Position numbers and translations under genes: made by a program. Source: Prevotella sp. UBA2809 (GTDB lineage Bacteria; Bacteroidota; Bacteroidia; Bacteroidales; Bacteroidaceae). Taken from it: a stretch of DNA of 46,249 nucleotides. Shown here in pieces: positions 16,199 through 24,344 of this stretch (the first letter of the stretch is position 1; every line of letters begins with the position of its first letter). A model generated the notes under the pieces. The model was not told the origin of the DNA, did no database searches, and saw nothing but the letters and a program-made list of their open reading frames with translations. The DNA lies in assembly GCA_002351725.1 (NCBI GenBank), contig DEHD01000023.1, forward strand, positions 71,389-117,637, read 5' to 3'.

Positions 16199-18655
16199 TT
16201 AAAGAATGATAGTTCCCGTCTTGCTGAACAAGGCTTTCGTTGCACCTTTTTCCTCACGAACTTTTACTATCAAGTGATCACGAAGCAGACGACTGGTCTT
16301 ACTGCGGGCAGACGATTCGCTACTAAGGTTAAAGCAGCGCATCACGTCCTCGTTAGTAAACTCTTCAGGCAATCGAGCGAAGGCCTCAAAAGTCTTTTGG
16401 CGACGTTGCACATTTACACTGGCATCTTTCAACTTATTGTCGAAATAGGCCTCGGCCATTGCACCAAAGTAGTGCCGCTGACAAGCAAACTGCATATTGA
16501 CTATCAGCTCAGTGAGACGCCAGTCAATCTCGTCGGTTTCGAACTCGCCACACCAGTAATCACCATCCTGTTTTATCTTGTCCCAATGGCGCATCACAAT
16601 AAACGGCGCAGCGTAGTTCAAGCCGTGATATGCACATCGTTTCAACAGCATCTCGTCAGCCCGTGAGTTATTCTCAGCAGCATCCATCATGCGGCGCGCT
16701 GTCCAATCATAGAGTTCATCTACTATCTTTTGAACAGTCAACTCACCCTTCATGCGATCAAGTTTTTCAGCCCACGCCTTGATGCGAGCATCGCTCTCAT
16801 AATCGACGGTCGACTCCCTGCTCATCATCTCAAAGTTGGTGGCTGGCAGAGGGATACAAGTCAGACGGGTAGCAAGACCTGAACCAAAATTCTGCTCGTT
16901 CACCTTCTTCTTCAGAGCGATAGGCGTACCCGTATAGACGTAGTTCCAATACACGTTGAAGTCTTGTAGAATAGAGTCCATATTACTATACGCCTGACCA
17001 TCCTCCTCATTATGGAAAGCCTTGAGTTCCAGACTCATCTTATCTATCCACGAACCGCCCTTTTGCACGCTGAGCGTGTTGTCAAGTTCTGTATCGAAGG
17101 TAAGCATGTGCAGGTGCATCTCCTCACCATCCACTGTTTCCACTGCATTCACCATGTCCTGAATAAACTGTGCATTCGAGGTTCGAGCCGGATGCACACG
17201 CACCACCACCTTGGGCTTCTTTGGTTTCTCTTTGTTAGCTCCTTTGGTGCGCATCTGCTCACGATAAGCGTTGATAGCATCGCGCCCTACCTTGTCAGCC
17301 GCTACGATAGGAGCCGCCAAAAGTTTGAATAATCGCGTGGCGAACGATTTACCAGATGCCGGGTCGCCTATGATCAGAGCCGAACTATTTAGGCGTCGCA
17401 ACTCTTCTGGGCGATGGTAAAAGCGATAGGTACAGCGAGTCATCAGCGTCATCTCGAACGCTCCAGCCACTATCAGCGCAGCAGGATACTGGTTTCGCTT
17501 CAAGCCCTTACAGATGTCCTTCAAGATGGGGAAATCATCAAACATTGCCTCAATCTGTGCGCCCCAGTCCCAAAGCATTTGCGACATCTCATCCTCTTTT
17601 AGCGTCACCGTCTTCTGCGTTTGCGCTTTCGTGATTTCCAGAAACGTTTTACCCGTGGCCTTTTGGATTGCTTCTTGCATCGCCTTTGAAGGCAGACTGC
17701 AGGCATACTTCTTTTCCTTTTGTGCCACGCAGTCAGCAGCAGATGATACTGTCTGCGCCACGTTTTCGTTTCGCGACGCGATGATTTCCTGCACCCACGG
17801 CTGCGCTTCCACAATGTGCTGCACCAGTTGCTTGTCGCTGTCGAGCATAAGCAGCAAGTCGGTGGCAAGTTTAAGACTCTCTGAGTGTCGATTTGAGTCG
17901 GCCTCGCATGGCAGTTTGTCTGCATAGCGAGCATCAATAATACCTTGTACATCATATCCATGCCATTTAATTATTTCCCCATTTGTCATGTCGAGCGTAG
18001 TCGAGACATCTCCCGGCTTTATGCCGATTGGCGAAGCCAAAACCTCTTTCGTAGCCTGTGAATGACCGTCCCGATATAGAGCAGTATATCGCTCACTAAA
18101 TGCTTTGTTCTCATACGTAAACAGTTCTTTGTCAATATACAAAATGTCAGATTCTTTACAAATAAAGCTCATCCTTGAAGCGTCCTTGCAGCTCTCATCG
18201 ACCACCACATTGAGCACGTTCCCCATAGCATGCTGATTGTCAATAAGATTTCCCCAATCAAGTCGAGCCTTAAACACAATTTTAATGCCTTTGCCGCTGG
18301 GAGTGATGTAAATAAGCACAATTCCTAAAGCTTTCAGGTCAAGCCCCTTTTCTATCCAACCCTGATAAAGAGTCAATGGGTTTTCAACATGGTCTATATC
18401 CATCACCACAAGTCCCGTTAGTTTGGTAGCAGCCTGTTTGCGCCACGCACCTGTTTTTCCAGCTTTCGACGTGGTATCATCGAATGTAGCCTGGAATATA
18501 AAAGCAGGCAGCTTTCGTTTAAGAGCAGCATCACCAGATTCACGATACTTATCGATGTTCTCGTTCCACTGGGTTGCCCTGACGAGCGCCCAGAACTGGG
18601 CCTCGTCTACTGGCAACGTTGGATTACTAAAATTCTTCTGATAACAGAATCCCAT
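16199..18655 (-). CDS. BT4734-like primase domain plus DUF3987 ATPase (VirE-type)
   Basis: 818 residues. The N-terminal part (about 1-200) has motifs of the BT4734-like domain that I read as primase-like: VVMDIDHV (D86, D88), TPSGKGIKIVF (119-128) and CKDASRMSFI (156-165). The C-terminal DUF3987 part has a Walker A GDPASGKS (430-437) and an acidic strand near HMLTFDTELDN. This two-part layout is common in proteins labelled 'virulence-associated E' in Bacteroidales mobile islands and probably serves replication of a mobile element. It is the last gene of a - strand operon; the next upstream gene ends 12 bp away. Primase activity is inferred, not shown. Confidence 0.85.
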   Translation of the reverse strand: MGFCYQKNFSNPTLPVDEAQFWALVRATQWNENIDKYRESGDAALKRKLPAFIFQATFDDTTSKAGKTGAWRKQAATKLTGLVVMDIDHVENPLTLYQGWIEKGLDLKALGIVLIYITPSGKGIKIVFKARLDWGNLIDNQHAMGNVLNVVVDESCKDASRMSFICKESDILYIDKELFTYENKAFSERYTALYRDGHSQATKEVLASPIGIKPGDVSTTLDMTNGEIIKWHGYDVQGIIDARYADKLPCEADSNRHSESLKLATDLLLMLDSDKQLVQHIVEAQPWVQEIIASRNENVAQTVSSAADCVAQKEKKYACSLPSKAMQEAIQKATGKTFLEITKAQTQKTVTLKEDEMSQMLWDWGAQIEAMFDDFPILKDICKGLKRNQYPAALIVAGAFEMTLMTRCTYRFYHRPEELRRLNSSALIIGDPASGKSFATRLFKLLAAPIVAADKVGRDAINAYREQMRTKGANKEKPKKPKVVVRVHPARTSNAQFIQDMVNAVETVDGEEMHLHMLTFDTELDNTLSVQKGGSWIDKMSLELKAFHNEEDGQAYSNMDSILQDFNVYWNYVYTGTPIALKKKVNEQNFGSGLATRLTCIPLPATNFEMMSRESTVDYESDARIKAWAEKLDRMKGELTVQKIVDELYDWTARRMMDAAENNSRADEMLLKRCAYHGLNYAAPFIVMRHWDKIKQDGDYWCGEFETDEIDWRLTELIVNMQFACQRHYFGAMAEAYFDNKLKDASVNVQRRQKTFEAFARLPEEFTNEDVMRCFNLSSESSARSKTSRLLRDHLIVKVREEKGATKALFSKTGTIIL

Positions 18656-18667
18656 CGTTTACAGTGT

Positions 18668-19246
18668 TTAAAGGTTATCAATCTTTACTTTCATGCCGTT
18701 GGTCTCGCTGCCCAGCACCTCCAGCACATCTTCCGTACAGCGCAGTGTGTAGTTGCACTTCACCCCATGCTTCAAGAAGAACTCCACATACACCTTGGCA
18801 CAGCTCAACGCCTCCTTAGCATCATCGAAGTTGTCAACGTCAAAAAGCATCATATCGCGGTCGATATCGCTGCAAAATACGCTGAACTTACCCTGTCGTT
18901 TAGTATTCTCGTTGTAAAACACGCGGAATTCCAAATTCAGATACTGAGCCGACGAAATGAATTTTACCCCCATCATATTCAGGTCTTTCAATCGGCAGGC
19001 CAATACCTCTTTTATATCACCATCATGCAATTCCAGCGCACACCCCATCATGCCAGCCAAATCGCGCATCTGAATCAGTTCGCCCACCTCGCACAGATAG
19101 CGATAGTCGCTCTGGTCGTAGGGGCCTCCGCTGTAAAGAGGCTCCAGCTTCTCGTCCTTCAATGTTATCCACCACTGGTTGCCCAGAAACGTTGCTATTG
19201 TAGCAAAACCACCACACTTACCGTAAACTACAATCTTATTTTCCAT
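18668..19246 (-). CDS. Unknown protein upstream of the primase-like gene
   Basis: 192 residues from the ATG at 19246, chosen because AGGAGG sits 8 nt upstream. Strong Shine-Dalgarno sequences are rare in this phylum, which hints at an element-borne gene. A frame from 19270 would overlap the previous gene and add eight residues. The protein starts with a beta-rich segment (KIVVYGKCGGFATIATFLG) and has a C-terminal half rich in aromatic and acidic residues; it is cytosolic, with no signal or membrane segment. I do not recognise a family. It lies in one operon with the 108-aa gene and the primase-like gene. Confidence 0.75.
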   Translation of the reverse strand: MENKIVVYGKCGGFATIATFLGNQWWITLKDEKLEPLYSGGPYDQSDYRYLCEVGELIQMRDLAGMMGCALELHDGDIKEVLACRLKDLNMMGVKFISSAQYLNLEFRVFYNENTKRQGKFSVFCSDIDRDMMLFDVDNFDDAKEALSCAKVYVEFFLKHGVKCNYTLRCTEDVLEVLGSETNGMKVKIDNL

Positions 19247-19263
19247 ATAAATATCCTCCTTTT

Positions 19264-19590
19264 TTAACAAAACTCCTCCAATTCGTATTCTATCAGGGCA
19301 TTCTTCGCATCGCGATGGTGCTCTTCCATCAGTCCCATCACAGCAGCAGTACCCATCTCCTTAGGGAAACTGCCAAACACCTTTATGCGCTCCATGCTCT
19401 CTTTTACCCAGCCCCAAGGCAGCTTTTTTACAAGCCTGTCTTTATTTCGCACTTGCGGCTGACGGTTATAGGCTTTAAAGGTTAGTTTACCTGTGTTCTG
19501 ATCCAAATACAGAACACCTTCTATTCGCTTGCCATCAAAGAGTTTACACAACAACTCAATGGCATTCAAAATAAAAACATACTTTTTCAT
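19264..19590 (-). CDS. Small unknown protein (108 aa)
   Basis: 108 residues, basic N-terminal half and acidic C-terminal end (NALIEYELEEFC). No signal peptide or recognised domain. The N-terminal FILNAIELLCKLFDG stretch is amphipathic helix-like, followed by a strand pair GVLYLDQNTGKLTFKAYN. It ends 17 bp before the start of the 192-aa gene, so cotranscription with the primase-like operon is likely. It may be an accessory replication or DNA-binding protein given the context, but nothing in the sequence proves that. Confidence 0.65.
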   Translation of the reverse strand: MKKYVFILNAIELLCKLFDGKRIEGVLYLDQNTGKLTFKAYNRQPQVRNKDRLVKKLPWGWVKESMERIKVFGSFPKEMGTAAVMGLMEEHHRDAKNALIEYELEEFC

Positions 19591-19676
19591 AACTTTGTCG
19601 TTTTGTGAGCGAAGGTAGTGTTAGAATTTGGCCATTTTCACTACGTAGACTTCCTCCACTCGCCTCGACTCGGTTA

Positions 19677-19910
19677 TCACTTAATGATTACTTCTGTGGT
19701 TCCTTTCAGGCGAACCTCTCCTCCCCCTTTACCGGCATTCTTCAAGCCGTCGCTCATCAACCACTGCTTGCACTTAAACCGTTGTTCCACCTTGATCATC
19801 ATCTGAGCACAGACCCTTGTACCGTCCTTCTCGATGCACTTGTGTTCACAACTGGCGCAGCAGCGCTTTACTTTCACACCATGAGCGTTCTTGCAGATTT
19901 TCTTTACCAT
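19677..19910 (-). CDS. Small cysteine-rich protein (77 aa)
   Basis: 77 residues with six cysteines packed in the first 47, including CCASCEHKC and a later single Cys on each side (KICKN, TRVCAQ, RFKCKQ). The spacing suggests a small metal-binding (Zn) knuckle. Strongly basic overall (many Lys), consistent with nucleic-acid binding. No family recognised. It starts 4 bp after the stop of the coiled-coil gene, in the same - strand operon. Confidence 0.65.
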   Translation of the reverse strand: MVKKICKNAHGVKVKRCCASCEHKCIEKDGTRVCAQMMIKVEQRFKCKQWLMSDGLKNAGKGGGEVRLKGTTEVIIK

Positions 19911-19914
19911 AATA

Positions 19915-20265
19915 TTACTCGTCGATATTAAGTTCGTTTTTCAATTCCTTTATTACCCGTTTCTGTTCACGAATCAGTTTCTTCTGTTCGTCGATGGCCG
20001 CCTTCAGCTCGTTTACCTCAGCCTGCAGTTTCTTAATCGCGCTACCATCCTTAACGGCCTCGACCATAGACTTGATTTCATCCTTGGTCATCGCCTCCAG
20101 GCGGTTCATGCCTACGTGAACGAAGAGACCTTCCAGCAGGCTCTGTACATCGTAGTACATGTAGCCCTCGCGTTCCAACTCTACTGAGTATCCGTTCACC
20201 ATTGTTCTCACCAGCAAGGCAATGCGCTTCGATGCCTGCTCCTTTTGTTCTTTCTTCTGTGCCAT
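19915..20265 (-). CDS. Small coiled-coil protein (116 aa)
   Basis: 116 residues. The N-terminal half has a helix-rich region (ASKRIALLVRTMVNGYSVEL) and the C-terminal part (about 75-112) is a clear heptad coiled coil rich in K/E (KKLQAEVNELKAAIDEQKKL), so it probably forms dimers or bundles. Cytosolic. No family recognised. It starts 3 bp after the stop of the 39-aa gene and ends 4 bp before the start of the Cys-rich gene. Confidence 0.7.
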   Translation of the reverse strand: MAQKKEQKEQASKRIALLVRTMVNGYSVELEREGYMYYDVQSLLEGLFVHVGMNRLEAMTKDEIKSMVEAVKDGSAIKKLQAEVNELKAAIDEQKKLIREQKRVIKELKNELNIDE

Positions 20266-20268
20266 ACC

Positions 20269-20388
20269 TTATTTATTATTATTGTTCAACATACTTTGAA
20301 AAAACTCTTCACTCTCAGGCTCCTCATCCGGCTCAAATATCAGAGCCAAATCTATGAGCGTTCCAACGTAAATAATTCTTCGTTTCAT
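20269..20388 (-). CDS. Tiny acidic protein (39 aa)
   Basis: 39 residues: MKRRIIYVGTLIDLALIFEP, then an acidic stretch (DEEPESEEFF) and an Asn run before the stop. ATG at 20388, stop TAA at 20269. The spacing (3 bp to the next gene) and a -7 promoter element about 37 bp upstream support it as the first gene of the primase-like operon. No family recognised; a short basic head with an acidic tail. Confidence 0.6.
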   Translation of the reverse strand: MKRRIIYVGTLIDLALIFEPDEEPESEEFFQSMLNNNNK

Positions 20389-20424
20389 AACTTTTTATTT
20401 TGCTTTTGTTTCTGATTTCTGATG

Positions 20425-20432
20425 CAAAAGTA
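20425..20432 (-). promoter_or_regulatory. -7 element of the primase-like operon
   Basis: TACTTTTG on the - strand, 37 bp before the ATG of the 39-aa gene. No convincing -33 box at the usual spacing. Array B lies about 50 bp further upstream. Confidence 0.45.
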
Positions 20433-20481
20433 CGACAAAGAACAATGCAAAATATGGCTTTTTTCGAGTTATCCAGACACC

Positions 20482-20529
20482 ACCCGACACACCCGACGAA
20501 TAACCCGTTTTCTGCCCGACGTACCCGAC
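20482..20529 (+). repeat. Array B: ACCCGAC repeats with 9-bp period
   Basis: ACCCGAC at 20482 and 20491 (9 bp apart), a partial AACCCG at 20502, then GCCCGAC at 20514 and ACCCGAC at 20523 (again 9 bp apart). It lies between the terminator of the nuclease operon and the promoter of the primase-like operon. Confidence 0.7.
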
Positions 20530-20538
20530 AGACAGCAT

Positions 20539-20575
20539 AAAAAAAAGCACCAAACAGCTACTGCTATTTGATGCT
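20539..20575 (-). terminator. Terminator of the YhcG operon
   Basis: On the - strand, the stem AGCATCAAA/TTTGGTGCT pairs fully with one G-U, the loop is 12 nt, and a run of T follows. It begins 25 bp after the last gene of the operon. Confidence 0.85.
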
Positions 20576-20599
20576 TATTACTAAAATAAGGAGTGAAAA

Positions 20600-21202
20600 C
20601 TATGCCTCAGCGTCCTTCAGTCCCTGATAGATTTCCTTCACTAAATTCTGTATCCTACTTCTCCTGTTATCATCTACACGATAGTTGAATTTCGATGAAC
20701 GCCATTCTGCCATTTCAGGCAGACACTCATCTAAGATGAACCAGTAACTGCACTCTGAAGCCAATGCCTCTGTATACGACTTGTAGCGTTTATCACCCTT
20801 GGGTTCTTTCTGCTTTACTTTTGCCAGTCGCTCAGGCAACAGTCGTTCTATGTCAGAGAAGAAGTCTGCATAGCCTTTCATGATAAACAGTCTCTTTACA
20901 TAATAATGGTACGCGATATATACGGCCACCCAGTCGCGCCCAGAGTCCACATCCATTTTGGGGATTACGTTAAGCAGAACCTGTCTGAACTTCTGCTGGC
21001 GCTCTATCGTACCAAACTTCTTGGCATCAAAGAATTTCAAGTCCACAAGTTCCACTTCTTCCACAACTTCTGCCTCCTCCGTCTTCCGCTCATCAGGAGT
21101 CGCCACCAGCGTCTGAAATGTAGGGTTCTCTATCGTGCAGCCTATGTTCGCTAAGCCCCACACGTTGATAGTAGTCTGTGCCTGTTTCTCTTTATCGTCC
21201 AT
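20600..21202 (-). CDS. Unknown protein with ANxGC motif (200 aa), nuclease-operon gene 4
   Basis: 200 residues from ATG 21202 (MDDKEKQAQ). The frame is open to 21325, but that would run deep into the nuclease gene. The N-terminus contains INVWGLANIGCTIENPTF, closely matching a motif near the C-terminus of the 393-aa protein two genes upstream. An acidic stretch (EEAEVVEEVELVDLKFFD) follows. The C-terminal half is helical with a YxxYxxKRLFIMKGY region and many aromatics. No known domain. Its start overlaps the YhcG stop by 11 bp, indicating translational coupling. Confidence 0.75.
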   Translation of the reverse strand: MDDKEKQAQTTINVWGLANIGCTIENPTFQTLVATPDERKTEEAEVVEEVELVDLKFFDAKKFGTIERQQKFRQVLLNVIPKMDVDSGRDWVAVYIAYHYYVKRLFIMKGYADFFSDIERLLPERLAKVKQKEPKGDKRYKSYTEALASECSYWFILDECLPEMAEWRSSKFNYRVDDNRRSRIQNLVKEIYQGLKDAEA

Positions 21203-22343
21203 CGTTATTTTCGTTCTTATGTTGTAAAAGAAAGAACTCCTTCTGCTGCTCAATCTCGCGACGCAGATCAGTTCTTGATGGCATATAAGTAAGATACTTG
21301 GCAGCAAAGAGTTGGTCGCTGCCATTCAGCACAGAGTAGTGTGCAACATCGTCATCGGTATCAGCACATAGTATCAGTCCGATAGTTGGGTTGTGTCCTT
21401 GCGGACACATCATCTCATCGTACATCCTCACATACATATCCATCTGGCCCACATCCTGATGGCATAGCTTAGTTGTCTTCAAGTCGATCAAGACGAAACT
21501 ACGCAGGTTATAGTTATAAAATACCATGTCGATGTAGTAGTCATCCTTCTCTGTATGGATGTGCTTCTGGCGGTCTACCAACGCAAAGCCCTTACCTAGT
21601 TCCATCAAGAACGGAATCAGGTGGTCGATAATGGTCTGTTCCAGTTCGCTCTCCGTATAGTCAGTTCTATTCTTGAATCCCAGAAACTCAGCCACCACAG
21701 GATTCTTGATATACTCCAGTTTGTCCTGTAGAGGAGCCGTCAACTGCTTCATCTCTCCTCGCACGGCATCCTTGTTTTGCGATTGAAGCAAACGATGATA
21801 GTATTGACTACTTACATTTCGTTGTAGTGTACGTGTACCCCACATTTCGCGGGCCGCCTCCTGTTCATACCAGTCGCGGGCCTCTTGGTTGTTCTCTTGA
21901 AGAATGATACGATAATGAGTCCATGAAAGACGAATTGGAGATTTTGCACGCAGTGCGTGGAAAATGTTTTCAGATTTTGCACTCACTGCGTGCAAAATTG
22001 TCTGAACGTTCGCAGACTCACCATTCACATTCAGGAAGAGCCCGTTATATGTTGAGTAGAAATCAATATAGTTATACAGATTTCGCCAAGTAAATCCCTC
22101 ACCATATTTTGTAGTCAAATCCTTTGCTAAGACCTTTACCACTTGCTCACCATATTCAGCACGTTTGTCTTTCAAAACCTCATGCTGAATACGCATTCCT
22201 AACAGCCAATTACGCTTTATCAGCGTCTCATTAATTTGACGATACGCGACTGCCTGTGCCTGTTCAATAATCTGACAGGCATCCTGAAACAGCAATGATT
22301 CCTGCTGTCCATCGGCCACTATATCTTTATTCTTTTCTTCCAT
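21192..22343 (-). CDS. YhcG-type PDDEXK nuclease (DUF1016)
   Basis: 383 residues. An N-terminal DUF1016 helical domain (about 20-190, QINETLIKRNWLLGMRI, LSWTHYRIIL) is followed by a C-terminal PDDEXK nuclease domain (about 205-350) with E235, D272 in DYYIDMVFYN and D287-x-K289 in VLIDLKTTK; the active site looks intact. Family members occur with restriction-modification and other defence genes and are widespread on mobile elements; their targets are mostly unknown. Residues 117-125 and 127-135 (ILHAVSAKS, IFHALRAKS) are a tandem repeat encoded over a 14-bp inverted repeat. It sits in a four-gene operon with three unknown proteins. Confidence 0.93.
   Translation of the reverse strand: MEEKNKDIVADGQQESLLFQDACQIIEQAQAVAYRQINETLIKRNWLLGMRIQHEVLKDKRAEYGEQVVKVLAKDLTTKYGEGFTWRNLYNYIDFYSTYNGLFLNVNGESANVQTILHAVSAKSENIFHALRAKSPIRLSWTHYRIILQENNQEARDWYEQEAAREMWGTRTLQRNVSSQYYHRLLQSQNKDAVRGEMKQLTAPLQDKLEYIKNPVVAEFLGFKNRTDYTESELEQTIIDHLIPFLMELGKGFALVDRQKHIHTEKDDYYIDMVFYNYNLRSFVLIDLKTTKLCHQDVGQMDMYVRMYDEMMCPQGHNPTIGLILCADTDDDVAHYSVLNGSDQLFAAKYLTYMPSRTDLRREIEQQKEFFLLQHKNENNDGR
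21942..21997 (+). repeat. 14-bp inverted repeat inside the YhcG gene
   Basis: TTTTGCACGCAGTG (21942-21955) and CACTGCGTGCAAAA (21984-21997), perfect, with a 28-nt loop. It encodes the duplicated AKS-type segment between the two halves of the DUF1016 domain. Confidence 0.85.
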
Positions 22344-22357
22344 ATCTTCCTTATTTA

Positions 22358-23539
22358 TTAAACGTTCTCGTCACCCTCTTTATTCTTGCTCTGGCAAGCG
22401 TCTCCTTTCGTCGCCGAGCGGCTCTCCAATGCCGGCTGTTGTTCCTTCGATAGTGGTATCACCTTAAACTCAGGACTCTGCATCTGGCAGCCCAAATTCG
22501 CCGTACTGCCCGACTGAGGATAGACGGTAAACTGATTTGTAGGCTTGTCCGCCACCTTCATAAAGGCTTCTGTCTGATCTTTCAACGCCTCGAAAATTCT
22601 CTGAGATATATTTCCTTCATTCTTTTTATCAGCGAAGAACTTTTCCAGTTCAGGCACATTCTTGCGCCATTCTGGAATATCATATAAAATGCTGTTTAGG
22701 TGGTCAAAGAGTTCTGTAGCTGTATCAACGCCCTTTATTAGTGCCCGTTTCTTGATACCGTCTACTAACACACTCAAAGGAACTGTAGCTTCACCCATCT
22801 TCTCGTTCACATCCCTAACAGCCATCTCCATTTTCTGCTCTGTGCTCTTTTCATCCTCCCTTGCAGAATTATATGCAGGATCAGTCAACTGAACCTTCAA
22901 CATACGAAATAACCTAACGAGGCTCTTTTCCTTTTCAGAATCCATTTCATTTTCTGCCGACCTGATAACTGCATCAAGAATAATCATCTTGTCTACGGTA
23001 TTCTTTGCCAACAATGTAGTCAACTGAAGAACGACCTCAATTGAATAACCCTTAGTCAATTCTCTTAAGTTGACGCTTTGCAGAAGTTCCTTTGTTATTT
23101 TTCGAGGTGCAAACATGGAATCAGGCAACTGTATGTGGTCTAATTCGTGCAGTGCTAGAAGAGCACTGAAGCTGAGTTCAAGCTCCATAGTCTCCGTGAG
23201 CTGTCTCAATTTTGCATCCTGAGAACTGACAATAGAAGTAAGATACTTAAACGCCAAACATAAGACAGCATCTTTATGAATATCCTTATTATCACCACTC
23301 CCAGCTGCAATCTCAGAAAATTCATCAAAATGCTTATGTGGCGAATCGTCCATAAGTATCAGCGTACAAATATAATAGGCATCGTTAAAGAGAGATGTCT
23401 TATCCTGAATACTGGAAAAAATCTGGTTGAGGAAGTTGTACAAAAGAAAATTAATCGATCTATTATCTTCCACTTCATAATCCGATAGTTGACACTTATC
23501 TTCATAGATAAGTATTCTTGGTATCTGAAAGATTTCCAT
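22358..23539 (-). CDS. Unknown helical protein (393 aa), nuclease-operon gene 2
   Basis: 393 residues, cytosolic, mostly helical with no recognised domain. Residues 1-120 are mixed (IPRILIYEDKCQLSDYEVED); 120-330 is long-helix-rich with many Leu/Glu/Lys. The C-terminal tail (about 340-393) is low complexity and contains the motif TANLGCQMQSPEF, similar to ANIGCTIENPTF in the 200-aa protein of the same operon. It ends 14 bp before the YhcG start and begins 11 bp after the 145-aa gene. A role as partner or regulator of the nuclease is an inference from operon structure. Confidence 0.75.
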   Translation of the reverse strand: MEIFQIPRILIYEDKCQLSDYEVEDNRSINFLLYNFLNQIFSSIQDKTSLFNDAYYICTLILMDDSPHKHFDEFSEIAAGSGDNKDIHKDAVLCLAFKYLTSIVSSQDAKLRQLTETMELELSFSALLALHELDHIQLPDSMFAPRKITKELLQSVNLRELTKGYSIEVVLQLTTLLAKNTVDKMIILDAVIRSAENEMDSEKEKSLVRLFRMLKVQLTDPAYNSAREDEKSTEQKMEMAVRDVNEKMGEATVPLSVLVDGIKKRALIKGVDTATELFDHLNSILYDIPEWRKNVPELEKFFADKKNEGNISQRIFEALKDQTEAFMKVADKPTNQFTVYPQSGSTANLGCQMQSPEFKVIPLSKEQQPALESRSATKGDACQSKNKEGDENV

Positions 23540-23550
23540 TAGTGAGTGCG

Positions 23551-23988
23551 TTAAAAGTTTGAATCCTTAAAACTCAATGTTTCGTACTCCCACGCATCAT
23601 CCAGTTCGCGATCCTCCTTGACATCAGAGAAAGCTGCATGACCGAGACGCGCCAATGCTATTGTACTATCGAAATACTTTTCTTCCATTGCCTTGTCTTC
23701 GTCTGTTATTTCTATATTTTTGATTATGCTATTGTAAACATAACAGAACAGTTTCCACTCCTTCTTGATTTCTTCCGTCTTGTAAGGTTCTAGGCCATCT
23801 CTTTCTCGCTGGTGTATTTTACAGTCCATCATATATGTAAAAACTCTGGCCTTGCGCTCTTCAGTATAGGCTATCGAATCCCATCCAAAAGAGTCCGGTT
23901 GGCTTTTAGGCACATTGTTCCATATCATATTATAGTGCCACTGGCCTATTGACTCCTTATATTCTAATATCATTAAATGTCTATCCAT
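23551..23988 (-). CDS. Unknown protein (145 aa), nuclease-operon gene 1
   Basis: 145 residues, no signal or membrane segment. Rich in Trp, Tyr and charged residues (GQWHYNMIWNNV, SFGWDSIAYTEERKA), acidic C-terminus (KEDRELDDAWEYETLSF). No family recognised. First intact gene of the four-gene - strand operon, whose likely promoter is near 24.2 kb. The gap between that promoter and this gene holds a small, apparently frame-broken reading frame. Confidence 0.7.
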   Translation of the reverse strand: MDRHLMILEYKESIGQWHYNMIWNNVPKSQPDSFGWDSIAYTEERKARVFTYMMDCKIHQRERDGLEPYKTEEIKKEWKLFCYVYNSIIKNIEITDEDKAMEEKYFDSTIALARLGHAAFSDVKEDRELDDAWEYETLSFKDSNF

Positions 23989-24060
23989 ATTTATCTAATT
24001 GTTGTTTTATCTTATATTCGCTTCTTAAACCTCCCTTAGTGAATCATATTTTGTTTATTG

Positions 24061-24184
24061 TTATTTGTCTTCGTCAAAATGCAGTTCAATGAGAGAATGA
24101 TAGTCAGTCTCCTCGACATTCTTCTTTTTTGCTTCGCATAGTAGATATACGAATTGGTTCCATTTCGTCTGCATAGATCTTCAT
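24061..24184 (-). pseudogene. Possible frame-broken small gene upstream of the nuclease operon
   Basis: From ATG 24184 the frame reads MKIYADEMEPIRI and stops after 26 codons. A shifted frame over the same stretch, with no start of its own, reads SYLLCEAKKKNVEETDYHSL and continues LIELHFDEDK to a TAA at 24061-24063. Joined by a single frame change near 24145, the two give a plausible 40-residue protein. The promoter element at 24199-24206 lies directly upstream. It could be a decayed gene, a sequencing error or programmed frameshifting; it could also be chance. Confidence 0.35.
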
Positions 24185-24198
24185 TAATTTAATGGCTA

Positions 24199-24206
24199 CA
24201 AAGTTA
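24199..24206 (-). promoter_or_regulatory. -7 element of the nuclease operon
   Basis: TAACTTTG on the - strand, 15 bp before the ATG of the small broken frame and about 210 bp before the 145-aa gene. No clean -33 box. Confidence 0.5.
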
Positions 24207-24265
24207 CAAAATCTTGTCGAGACAAAGAACACATTGCTGCAAATTTACACATTATTTAATATACA

Positions 24266-24297
24266 GGCGCGTCACCGCGGCAGCGCGGCAGCGCGTC
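24266..24297 (-). repeat. Array C-left: four 8-bp repeats, inverted
   Basis: Read on the - strand after CCAAAT: GACGCGCT, GCCGCGCT, GCCGCGGT, GACGCGCC. It mirrors array C-right across an AT-rich palindromic stretch. Confidence 0.85.
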
Positions 24298-24344
24298 ATT
24301 TGGTATTTGACTTCTTTTGCACCATGCGGCACAATTCTCTTATC

